Assembly: GCA_019096065.1 (NCBI GenBank) | Contig: JAGUCH010000007.1 | Coordinates: 3,680,501-3,744,500, forward strand | DNA: 64,000 bases | Direction of reading: 5' to 3' | From: Paracyclopina nana | Taxonomy: Eukaryota > Arthropoda > Copepoda > Cyclopoida > Cyclopettidae | Part shown: one piece after another, positions 1-9,290 of the stretch | Layout of the letters: each line of letters opens with the position of its first letter | Position numbering within the stretch: position 1 is the stretch's first letter | Position numbers and translations under genes: made by a program | The notes under the pieces: model-generated | Told to the model about the DNA's origin: nothing | Databases searched by the model: none | What the model saw: the letters and a program-made list of their open reading frames with translations, nothing else

Positions 1-40
1 CAAGCTGTCAAAATCCTATGCAACATAGTAAAATGCTTAC

Positions 41-430
41 TTGGAACAACTGTCAAAGTGCAGAGTCTTTTTGAAGCTTGCATGGCTAGATGCTTGGCAA
101 ATGGCATAGGTGTCACCTTTGGGATCACATAGGGTGAACAGGGCCACCAAATGTTGGTTCCCCCTGAACATTTCCTGAGTGTCCTCCAAAAATACATCTC
201 CTGAGAGTGGATCCACTGAAAAGGCCATTAAAAATGTTCTTTTCGAAAGCCTCCACCTATTTTTTACCTACGAGTCCTTTTGCATTGTGGTTGTTGACAA
301 GGATGAATTTATCTGTGGCACGATTGGCAAAATCACGCTCTTGATCAGGACAAACGCAATTATTGCGTGAAGATGAACCAGCAAATGTCACGTGGGCTAG
401 CAAAAGTGAAATAAGTCCACTTTGGGCCAT
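41..430 (-). CDS. 5' exons of a secreted protein gene (YWTD-propeller-like?), partial
   Basis: Two coding exons are visible. The first, 430-268, starts at an ATG and opens with a hydrophobic signal-peptide-like stretch (MAQSGLISLLLAHVTFAG), then a short CVCPDQ segment. It ends with a GTAAAA donor. The second, 215-41, follows a CTTTTCAG acceptor, and the reading phase joins cleanly (1+2). It ends at a GTAAGC donor, so the gene continues off the left edge. The joined stretch KGLVVDPLSGDVFLED resembles the start of an LDL-receptor-type YWTD propeller blade (glaVDplsg-ly-tD), but one blade cannot settle the family, and a cadherin-like strand is another possibility. An in-frame ATG at 463 is an alternative start. 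Secretion is inferred from the N-terminus only. Confidence 0.5.
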
Positions 431-463
431 GATACAATTTACTAGTTGCTGCGTCGAGCTCAT

Positions 464-1867
464 AATTCGAATTAAAGTAAAGGTTCGCGCTTTCGAAACG
501 CCTTTTGACTGTGCGAGGAAATTAGTTGATAAAATAAACGCGTTAGTCACATCGAGTTCTGAGAACGCTATGGAGATAATCGTGGAATATTGTCCAAACG
601 CAGTAATTATCATGAATTGGTAAGGTGGCAACTGACTGTAATGCAAAGAAATTAAATGTGCAGTAGATGAACGAGGCATTATTGTGGTCATAATTGAGAA
701 GAGTGCGGTAATACATTTATAGAGGGCAGTGAATTCATTTAATGAATGCCCTATACAGTCTGTTTCAGAGAATTCTACGCACTTTGAAATCAAAAGTTTG
801 TGTTAAGGATTTGAAAAAACGTGGTACAAAATGGATATCGTTGGAAAGCTTGAATCTTTTGCCATCTGCTTTGTAGCAGTGAAAATCACAAAATAAAAGT
901 AAAAAAGATTAGAAAATTAAACTTTTCCGTGGCAACTTTTTTAGAGCAAAATTGCAATTTTTAACCTACTGAATGAAACTAAAATCAAGTATTTTCATAA
1001 TAAAGTCAAAATCACCGATGAACCATTTGTTATTTTAATTCTGAGAGGAACAATTAATCCTTTAATGCAAAAAAGACAACCTCAAAAGTCGCAATTTTGT
1101 CCAATTTGAAATGTGTGCATTGCAAAAAAAATAGAAAAAATGGGTGCCATTTTTGAGTGCTTTTTTATTCTAGGCTTTTAATGCAAATCTTAATTAATTT
1201 TTATCAAAAGTGATATTAATAAAAAAGAAGACCAGAGTTTCAAGGTTTCCAGCAATATCCATTATGTCTAACATTTATCAAATCCGTAACACAAACTTTT
1301 GATTTCAAAGTGCGTAGAATTCTCTGAAACAGACTGTATAAGTTAGTATGTGAATAGTAAAATAGCAAAAAATGGATCTAATTGCGGTAGCTGACCTTAT
1401 TCAAAGCACTTTTTGGCCAAAAATAGAACTATGACGTCGAAGCAATTTACCATAATTGATGCCCGTAATTAAAAAGCCATCTCATTATTTACATGCAGCA
1501 CCTGTTTCTTTAGTTGTATTTTCGAAATGAGATGTAAAGTGAAGATTGGTTTAACATCTTCTAATTTATGCAACTCTTCTGTTATACATGTATGGTACAT
1601 ATAGAAAAATCAGCTTTTCCTAAGGGCATTATGTACTAAAAATGCACACTGCTGCGATCGTCATATATTGCCCAATTTACCCACTAGATGTAGTAGTAAG
1701 TCTCGTCGGAATTTTCCTACACAGCAGAGTGCCAAGCTTAAAAACTGTCAAAGTCTAGTTCTAGCAGTTTGCTCTGTACACATGCAGTACGAATAGTAGA
1801 ATGTCTGTAGCTTCAGCTGATCACAAGTAGCTGGGGACAAGATCATCAAAATATCAGCAAGGCCAAT
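464..1867. other. intergenic stretch holding only the MITE
   Basis: Apart from the element at 754-1338 I see no convincing exon here. The sequence is AT-rich. The short open frames in it lack splice partners or recognisable motifs. Confidence 0.6.
754..1338. mobile_element. Tc1/mariner-type MITE, copy 1 (585 bp)
   Basis: The two ends are long, nearly perfect inverted repeats that start TACAGTCTGTTTCAGAG and run for about 60 bp, including a shared AATCAAAAGTTTGTGTTA block. The element is flanked by TA on both sides (752-753 and 1339-1340), the target duplication expected for Tc1/mariner-type insertion. It has no coding capacity. The subterminal motif ATCGTTGGAAAGCTTGAA recurs in the related elements at 26231 and, partly, at 45589, so this is one family with at least three members in the window. 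Confidence 0.85.
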
Positions 1868-3713
1868 ATGGCTATTTGGAGCTACTTTGCATATCTTATT
1901 ATAGCACATTTAGCATGTCTGGTAAATGCCAGCTCCCTCACAGTTCAAAACGAAGGCCAGCCAAATGCAGCAGTAAGTCTAAATTTGTACATAAAAAATA
2001 AAAAGCTATATGAAAAGGCAATTTTCAGGGGCAATCAGTGGAGAAAGTCAAAGATTGGTTTCTGGCTCCTGAGGGACTGAACCTGAGAGTGAGTTGCCAG
2101 ATCGACACCACTCTGACAAATCACTCCTCCAATGATGCATTGCCCAGCATCAAGGCTGCCTTTCGTTGGAGCAGGAAAACCACTCGATTCGGCCTTTTTG
2201 AGCCGCTGCTGCAAAATGGCACCAGCAGCCTGGAAAGAAGAAGACAATGTCATCTCATTCAGCCCTACAATCCGGACACAGGGGACCTTCAAAAGGGGCT
2301 CAAAATTGCGTGCACCGAAAATCTCATCATACTTAAAGCTATTCGTAACATGGACGACGGCTTTTACGAGTGCTCCGCATCGCTCAGCGTAAATGACGAG
2401 GAATTTTCGGCTCATTATCAAGCGGCCGTTTTGCTCAAGATTGAGGCGACCAGTGTGTCCACGGTGGTCGTCACGTGCGTCCTCATCACGGTGGTGCTCA
2501 TTTTTCTGCTCATCGCGATCTGCTTCAAAATGGCGGGGCATAAACTGACATGGGAGAAAACTGGTGGAGCAGAGGATGATATGCATCATATGGATCGTTT
2601 TATGGTCGTAGAAGATGACTTTCATAGGCGCACGCGCACGCATAGCATGACTAGCAACGTATCTGGCATCGTTTTTAGCGTAAGTTGGAAATTAGTTCAG
2701 CGTATTTGCTTCAGATGGCGCCACCGAGGATCGGGCAAAAATACCAGAAGTGGATTTTTCTGCTATGTATCCATTTTGGCATTTTGGACGGGCGAATGGC
2801 GAAAATAGGTGGTTCCGTCCCCAATTTCCGCGAAACAAACCGCTCGCAGCTCCATCTTGCGGATAAATCTAGCATCTTTCAAATATACATTCACTTTCAT
2901 AGGCTGATCCTGCTTCTATGGTGAATCTGATCAAAAAACTCGAAACTGTGGATGATGGCAACAATGCAGCCTCCACGAATGCACCTCAAGTTGAGCCTCC
3001 GTTGGAAGCCAAAGATCCCGCTGATCCAGAGAAGAAGATATCCAGACATTTGGCATTCATGAAGTTCATTTCAGAGTGGACAGAACGAAGCAAGCAATCG
3101 AGAGCAACGAGACAGAATAGGCCCACTTCAAGGTCAATGCGAGTGCAAAGGCCCCCAAAAGGCCCAGCACAGCGTGGCATTCCAAGGAGATCATCCATGG
3201 GCATTCTTCCAGGATCCATTGGAATCGGCTCTGGCGTCATCATGGACTACCCTTTGCCTGTTGTCAACTCTCCCAACACGATGACCAAGCATTTATCCAC
3301 AAGTACTTGTCATGACAGTAATTCTATGAAAAAGCATGCTAATTGCCGAAGTAATACTTTCGAAGGTTTAGCCTTAGTCCACGAGAATGACGAGTCTGCA
3401 TGAGAGCAACTATGGTAACTCAAGCATGAATGTTTGCTGTGTGTCTACTTTTAAAAATCTGCATTTAGAGTAATTCGTATTTTTTTTCTTAACAGGCAAA
3501 TTGGAGGAGCATCGTGCAATGATCAAGAGACATCCCAGAATAAGATCACTCACGTCTGATACCAGAAGATCTTCCACTTCATCCACTGGCAACGAAATGT
3601 GCAACATTCGTGAGGAGCCGAGTGTCATTATGGAAATTCCTTCCAAATTGGAGCTGGTTGATGCTGAAGCAGAAGCCAATAATGACATCAATAAATTACC
3701 CATTTCTCAATAA
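1868..3713 (+). CDS. single-pass membrane protein with one Ig-like domain, 473 aa
   Basis: Four exons join in phase: 1868-1972, 2029-2679, 2903-3350 and 3496-3713. The product starts with a signal peptide (hydrophobic to about residue 20). It has an Ig-like V/C2 domain with the classic cysteine pair: RVSCQI near the first beta strand, FRWS as the core Trp strand, and DDGFYECSA as the DxGxYxC motif. A transmembrane helix follows (VVVTCVLITVVLIFLLIAICF), then a long cytoplasmic tail rich in Arg, Ser and Pro. The exon 3 donor GTAATA at 3351 is chosen because exon 3 otherwise hits a stop at 3403, and this join keeps the frame open into exon 4. The family is unknown. The architecture suits a cell-surface recognition or adhesion receptor, and I see no ITAM-like motif. 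Confidence 0.75.
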
Positions 3714-4145
3714 TCATATACGATATGAAGAAGGAAGAGATGATAAAGTCATTTGTTTCATATTTTCAATTTGCGTTTACCTAGAGGGTTTCTGAGAAAC
3801 GTGTACTCTTTGGACAAAGCAAAAATCCAGGTGAGATTGGTATATACGCGCGTGCACAGTGAGGAGAACTTTACTAGTTTGGTCTAGAATAGAAGCAAAC
3901 TTTTGGCACGAAAAATGGGAAAAAAGGAGCCAAATAAAAAACATGCACTGGATTGATCCACAAATGAGCCGAATGTGGTTTTGCCAATATGACTCGGAAA
4001 AATGGTGGCATTTTTGCACGTCTGCAAACTCCTCTGTGAGTTAGGTACAACATATGTACTATACTATAATATGGGCATCCATGTATGCACGGTACTGCGG
4101 GAATCCCAACCGGTCTTGCTACTTTGGTTCTTTATATGGACACGA
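3714..4145. other. intergenic, presumed promoter region of the next gene
   Basis: No exon is recognised. The 3' half should contain the upstream control region of the secreted Gly-rich gene, whose TATA box is at 4146. Confidence 0.4.
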
Positions 4146-4153
4146 TATATAAA
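4146..4153 (+). promoter_or_regulatory. TATA box
   Basis: TATATAAA lies 63 bp upstream of the ATG at 4216. Transcription would then start about 25-30 bp further on, leaving a short 5' leader. A canonical TATA box fits a highly expressed, tissue-restricted secreted protein such as the one that follows. Confidence 0.6.
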
Positions 4154-4215
4154 GTGTGGCTCAAGCTTCCCAAAGCATTCACCCAAGCCAAGTCTTCGCA
4201 GCCTGACCTAAAAAT

Positions 4216-4976
4216 ATGAGAGTTTTGTTCTGCATTCTACCAGCCATTTTGGCCCTGTCTTTTGCCCAAGAGGATGAAATTGCTGAGAAATCTGCTCTGG
4301 AGCTGGACACTGGCACCAGAGCAGCATCCACCTTCCAGAACTGTGACTGCCAATGTGACTCTGTGACCACCACAGATGGCTACAGCATCAGTGGCAACTG
4401 CAGAAGGTATGCACACTTTGAATGACACACCCTTTTTTGTCATTTTCTATTTTTTTTTATTCTTATAGCCAACATGCCCAAACTGGAAGGCTCTTTTGCT
4501 ACGTCTCTGGCAGAGCTCTTTGCGCCTGCAGAGATGTCCAAATTTCATCAGTCTTGAGGGACTCAAGAGGTAGACAACTTTATTTCTCATATGAGGCTTG
4601 CACCACTCCACCAAGGAACCAATGCTACAACCCACCTGGATATGTGGCCAACACTGGAGATGGTGACTACCCCTACTGTGGAGCTGGACCCGCTGGACCT
4701 GGATCTTTCGGAGGCTTTGGCGGCAACAGGCCCAACTATGGAGGCAGCAGGCCCATCAGTGGTGTCAACTATGGAGTTGGAGCTGGCAACTTTGGAGCTG
4801 GAGGCTATGGACCTGGAGCTGGAGGCAACTTTGGACCTGGGGGCTTCAGAAACCCCAGCCAAGGTAGCAGTGGCTCTGGAAGCTCTCTGGCTGACATCTT
4901 GAATGGTGGAGGCATCAGGTCAAGCGCTGATTCTGGCTCCTCTTCCAACTCTGCCATCACCTTTGGAGATGCTTGA
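4216..4976 (+). CDS. secreted Cys-rich and Gly-rich structural-type protein, 233 aa
   Basis: Two exons, 4216-4406 and 4469-4976, join in phase (AG plus C). A signal peptide (MRVLFCILPAILALSFAQ) precedes an acidic linker. Next is a compact cysteine module (NCDCQCDS, GNC, LFCYV, CACRD, YEAC) of about 85 residues. The remainder, about 110 residues, is low-complexity Gly-rich sequence with repeated GAG, GNFG and GGYGPGAG units and a Ser-rich end. The Cys module followed by a Gly-rich tail is typical of extracellular matrix, cuticle, silk or venom-type secretions. I do not recognise a named family. The TATA box upstream and the strong Gly codon bias toward GGA/GGC support high expression. Confidence 0.75.
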
Positions 4977-5939
4977 ATCTACCATCACATCTTTCAATGA
5001 TATTTGACCAAGTGATATAAGTTTATAGTATGCCAAATACATTTCCCCTTACTCAAAACTCATTAACGGATGTGTGATATTATTGATTGTAAACAAATTC
5101 ACCCATAAAATCATGAAAACCGCCAAATTGGCGGTTTATATTAAAAGAAGCGTTCACATCTGGGACCACTTTGTGAACATTGAACATCAGCGCCACCTTT
5201 GGGGCTTGTGAACAACTCTAAATTAAAGTGCAACTTGAGGGTTGTAAAATCATGGCCATCGATGCAATAAAGTAAGCGTAATTCAATTTACACAACTTTT
5301 GCTAAAGGGATTTCAGGTTATATGGCCGCAAGCATGCATGCAATTCGAATTTGCAAATTGTTGCAATTTTCCTAGCATACATCGCACGCATGTTTTAAAG
5401 CAAACTATCATGTAGTGCCACATGTGCAACTTTTTACCGACATTTTGATACGAGGGGTTCTCAAAGTATGCAAAAACTTCCTTTGTACGCGTCCTAATCA
5501 TGCGTACGTATAGTAATAAAACTAACAAAGAGTTCTCAAGCCTGTTTTTTGGGCCGATTCTTAGAAAAACATTAAATTACTTGAATAGCCATAAAGATAA
5601 GATTGACATGTGATAATTTTTTTTGGAGTCTTGAAATTAAATTATTTGCACTTATGATTCATAATTTATCGACATCAAGAAATTGCATGATTAGACATAC
5701 AAATTAATGCTGTCAACGTATAAAAAAAACCTTTGAAGATATTCATATTTTTCATTTACATAAAGAAGTCAACATAGTTTTAACAAAAGTTGGCGTTTTC
5801 AAAAAGCGGATGGAGTATTTTATAGCTAGGCATCTGGGAAAAATAGAAAAAGTTTGTTGACAAAATAAAGCGCGAAACTGACGGGGCATACTTTTCGCAG
5901 CTTTCTCAGCAGCAATTTTTAAAATGAAAAGACGGCAAA
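4977..5939. other. intergenic, AT-rich
   Basis: An AATAAA at about 5264 may be the poly(A) signal of the Gly-rich gene. Nothing else is recognised. The minus-strand open frame at 5752-5949 has no motif or splice context. Confidence 0.5.
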
Positions 5940-6302
5940 ATGAGCACACCAGAAAAACTCTTAAAGCCGTTTGTCAAAGTGGCCATCTCGGACATTTCTC
6001 GTGGCTTTTGTGAAAACAACTCAATCCAAAATGTCTGGATTCAAGGCAAAGTCAAAGCCGTCGAAAGTGAAGATTTAATTTACTTGAGTGATTCTGGCAG
6101 CAAAATCGCCATAAGCAAGTGTTCAAATGTCCCCAAAGGTCTGCCTCAAGGTTTGACTGTCGGCGATTATTGCCAGGTTTTGGGCCAACTTCATGACAAG
6201 TCTGTCTTGGCGACGAAAATAGTCAAGATCCAAGATTCAGTCCTGGAGGAAGCTTGGCCTCTTGAAGTGGAAGAATTGAAGAAAGTTTGCTCGTTTAGCT
6301 AG
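5940..6302 (+). CDS. RMI2: RecQ-mediated genome instability protein 2 (OB-fold), 120 aa
   Basis: This is a single-exon 120-residue protein. RMI2 is the small OB-fold partner of RMI1 in the BLM-TOP3A-RMI dissolvasome, which resolves recombination intermediates in the nucleus. Family-typical stretches are VWIQGKVKAV (human VWMQGRVV), NVPKGLP (RVPRGRP), GDYCQVLGQL (GKYVMVMGVV) and the C-terminal EEAWPLEVEELKK (human ESMWELEVEDLH). Length is slightly under the human 147 aa because the N-terminal tail is short. The stop codon lies only 2 nt before the LSM11 start codon, and no AATAAA lies between the genes. Confidence 0.88.
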   Translation: MSTPEKLLKPFVKVAISDISRGFCENNSIQNVWIQGKVKAVESEDLIYLSDSGSKIAISKCSNVPKGLPQGLTVGDYCQVLGQLHDKSVLATKIVKIQDSVLEEAWPLEVEELKKVCSFS

Positions 6303-6304
6303 CC

Positions 6305-6985
6305 ATGTCATCATCAGAAGACAAGTTGAATGCCACAACAGAGTCCTTTGACCCTTTGGCATCAATCTACAGCGAAAGCAGCATTGACATTCCTGATCCG
6401 AGTGCGCCCATTTTTGACAATGTTGAAAGCTTCGTGTCAAAAGTTGTGAAACCAGCGGAGACCAAAAAGAGTAATGAGGCAAAGCCCTCAACCAGCGGGC
6501 CTGTGCCATCTCGTCGGTTCACTGAGGACCAAATGCCAGTGCCTGGACGCAAAAAAATCGTCAGGAATATTTTTACATTCATGCAAAAGCAGAGTGAAGG
6601 CGGTCCCATGTCAGTTCTATCGAGATGCGTTGAAAAGCGAATCCGTGTAAAGGTTGTCACTCGTAAGCTCAATGGAGCTCGAGGCTTTTGCACTGGTATC
6701 ATAGTGGCATTTGACAAGCACTGGAATCTCGCCTTGATTGACGTTGATGAAACGTATTCACGGCTGCGGCACAGAAAGCCAGAGGCTGATGCGCTCTCTG
6801 ATGAAATGGAAAGCAAGCTGAACGTTGCCCCTACTACCAAGAATGCCATGAAACGAGAAGCTGTTGGCGAATCCACAGTTCAAATTGTCAAGACGAGGAG
6901 AAGCACCGAACTTTGTCAACGGCACGTTCCTCAAGTAGTTCTTCGTGGAGAGCACGTGGTTTTGGTCCAACCGCTAGACACATAA
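6305..6985 (+). CDS. LSM11: U7 snRNP-specific Sm-like protein LSm11, 226 aa
   Basis: LSm11 replaces SmD2 in the U7 snRNP ring that drives 3' processing of replication-dependent histone mRNAs. The N-terminal half is polar and opens with FDPLASIY, like the FDP motif of the family. The Sm1 motif is at about residues 117-155 (RIRVKVVTRK, ARGFCTGIIVAFDKHWNLALIDVDE). A long linker separates it from the Sm2 motif at the C-terminus (VVLRGEHVVLVQ). The wide Sm1-Sm2 spacing is typical of LSm11. The ATG (context GCCATGT) follows the RMI2 stop by 2 nt. Both genes are intronless here, which points to a dicistronic transcript. Confidence 0.88.
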   Translation: MSSSEDKLNATTESFDPLASIYSESSIDIPDPSAPIFDNVESFVSKVVKPAETKKSNEAKPSTSGPVPSRRFTEDQMPVPGRKKIVRNIFTFMQKQSEGGPMSVLSRCVEKRIRVKVVTRKLNGARGFCTGIIVAFDKHWNLALIDVDETYSRLRHRKPEADALSDEMESKLNVAPTTKNAMKREAVGESTVQIVKTRRSTELCQRHVPQVVLRGEHVVLVQPLDT

Positions 6986-7080
6986 AAATGCATTCAGAAT
7001 TTGTCCCCCCTTTTTTTAGCTTGAAGGCGAAATTATGACGTTTACACCCTTTTTTATTTTTTGCAGCCAGCTCCCACAAC

Positions 7081-7894
7081 ATGTTCAAGTCGGCCTCCTC
7101 TCAGAAGGCCCTTGCCATCCTTGCCAGCCAAATTGAGGCTGCCAAGGCAGAATTGCAAGCTATTCAAGGCCAATGCGGCAAGGAAATGCTCCAAATTAAT
7201 GATGTGGACAGTGACAAAAAGGACTTGGAAAAGGAAGTCATCCAGCTAGCCAACGAGGCGTCTGTGCTGAAGAAGTCGGCTCCTGAGGGAACTGTTGACG
7301 AGTCCAACATCCAATATTTTTTGGCAATCTCTGAACTGGAAAAGACCAATCAGTTGCTCAGGAACCAAGAGGCCATTGCCCAGGAGAATTTGAAAAGTCT
7401 CACTGAGGACATTGCTGGCATCAAAAAGCTCATCAGCGATGTTGACCAGAAAAACGAAATGTTGACCTCCATGAAGAACCAGTTGAGTGATTCGGAAAAC
7501 AATCCAGCCAAAGCCAATAATTGCCAAGACCAAGAGAAGGAGATTGAAAACAAAATCAGGTCCACCAGGAAAATCTACCAGGAGCTCAAATCTTTCCTTG
7601 GAGATTTCCTGGAGCGCATCGATCCTCCTAATAGCAGTGAGGGTGGTCAGTTGGGCTCTTTACTTCAGGATTTGTGGTCAACCTTCCAAAGCAAAGGCCC
7701 CGAGGCCTATGTCAAGCTGTCTTATTTGGTAATGCTTTTTCATATAACTAAAGAACTACTAAGCTTGACATTACAATTTTTTCCAGCAATTTGACGTTGA
7801 CCAGAAGCACGTGGATTTGCTTGTCTCCAATGGAATTGCAGAGTGTGACCCAAATGACCCAGAAAGCATCAGGCTAGTAGACTTTACTGAATGA
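7081..7894 (+). CDS. CENPK: centromere protein K (CCAN subunit), 251 aa
   Basis: Two exons (7081-7728 and 7787-7894) join in phase 0. CENP-K is part of the CENP-HIKM branch of the inner kinetochore. Most of the protein is heptad-rich coiled coil. The diagnostic parts are the region around residues 175-185 (ELKSFLGDFLERI, compare KLKEFLGEFLEE) and the second exon, which reads HVDLLVSNGIAECDPNDPESIRL, close to the CENP-K C-terminus VELLLRNGIALRHPEDPTRIRL. Length matches the family (human 269 aa). It follows LSM11 by 95 bp. A pyrimidine run ending in TTGCAG sits 14 nt before the ATG and looks like a splice acceptor in the leader. Confidence 0.85.
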
Positions 7895-8504
7895 TTTATT
7901 TTATTCAAGTGTGGCCATTGCAAGCATTTCTCTTTTCATTCATGATCCGTAATAATAAAATGTTCAAGTCAAGGTTTTTGAAAAATTCACGAGTCCATGT
8001 CCTATTCTTACCATTTATTCACGAATTTCTCGTGAATCAGCTACTGACTTCGTTCTTGTGGTATGCTTGTCCTTCCCTTATCAGCGCACATCAAGTAAGC
8101 AAATAAACGGTTGTATCGATTGGCATGAGCATTGATTAGTCGTAGTTCTCTGCTCAAAAATTAATTCGTTATTGGAAGGGATATTGGCTCATTTGCATAA
8201 TTGTCTTTTTTATTTTGCTGGTATGTTCATTTTTAAATGCAAAAGCCAGAAAAGTTTCCTTTGCCAGGACCAACCACAAAAATGTGCGCAACATTGCCAT
8301 AAAGAAGGCTCGTGCAGTACAAAAGCACACAAAAGAGAATGTTGTGTAATTTTGGGCCACAACTGGAGCATCATGTCAGTAGACGAAGAAGGAGGAAAAT
8401 GGGACAAAGAGAGAAATTTTTAAATGATTTCGCTCCACTCATGCAGTTTCGAGACAGACACATGCACACTGTGTCTGTCTGATATGGCGCTCGGGTTGCA
8501 CATA
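7895..8504. other. intergenic between CENPK and the LTR element
   Basis: AATAAA-like poly(A) signals occur near 7954 and 8101. The Cys-containing plus-strand open frame at 8172-8423 has no family match I can recognise and no splice partner, so it is not called. Confidence 0.5.
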
Positions 8505-9243
8505 TGTTGCGGGCCGCACCGGCTCGCTCTGCGCGCGCTACGAGTGCAGTGCTAAGAAGAAGACGCGAAGAAGCTGATCGCGAGGCCGAGAATACTCAGC
8601 GCCATATTCAATTATTCAGTACCTGAAAAGAATTTGAGCAATACAGTTGATTTTTATGTAACCTTTTTAGTCTTGTGATTTTTGTGTAGTCTTTGAAGTT
8701 GTCTTTTATCTGTGTCTTTGAGTCTCTTGTCTTTGATGTCTCTGAAGTTCTGAAGTCAAGCCAAGGTTGTCAGGTATCATTTTAGTCTGGATTTGAGTCT
8801 TGTTTCATTGTCTGGTTAAGAGTCTGGTAGTCTTGTTCAAGACACTCTTGAAACTTAGCTAGCTAGAAAGGACTCTTTTATTGAGAGATTCAAGGACACT
8901 CCTACTCTTATGTGAATGACTAGTACTTGATCAAGCTATTGATTGGGTTGTATGAGTCCTTTATTTGAGCTACTGCATGTTTATGATCTTTATTGAGGTC
9001 AGGCAGGCATCCTGTTCATGCCAGTAGCATTGTTGATTGGGAGCACCTCCTGTGTATCTTGGGCTGCCAATAGTTGCAGTTTGGGAGTCTGGACCAGTAC
9101 CTTTGAGCTCTGGAGGCAACCCGACCTCCTGTAGCTGTGCAGGCTTGCTGTGGAAGCATCCTCTCAAATTTGTGGAGCTTCTCTCTCTTAAAGGGATCCT
9201 CTGATCGCGAGGATCCGCACCGGGCCTGAGGGAGACTTCAACA
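8505..9243 (+). repeat. 5' LTR
   Basis: 739 bp, TGTTGCGG...TTCAACA. It reads as identical to the 3' copy. It contains many short GTCTTTGA/GTCTTG repeats. Open frames across its 3' end are shadows and recur in the 3' LTR. Confidence 0.92.
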
Positions 9244-9245
9244 AG

Positions 9246-9263
9246 TGGCGCCCAACGTGGGGC
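9246..9263 (+). other. tRNA primer binding site
   Basis: TGGCGCCCAACGTGGGGC starts 2 nt after the 5' LTR. It begins with TGG, the complement of a tRNA CCA tail, and has the form typical of LTR-element primer sites. Confidence 0.8.
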
Positions 9264-9290
9264 TAGCTGGTAGCCCCTGACCCTGAGTCC

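Noticed and set aside
8172-8423. Cys-containing plus-strand open frame before the LTR element
   Set aside because: No signal peptide, domain, splice partner or family resemblance; both strands are open here, as in random sequence.
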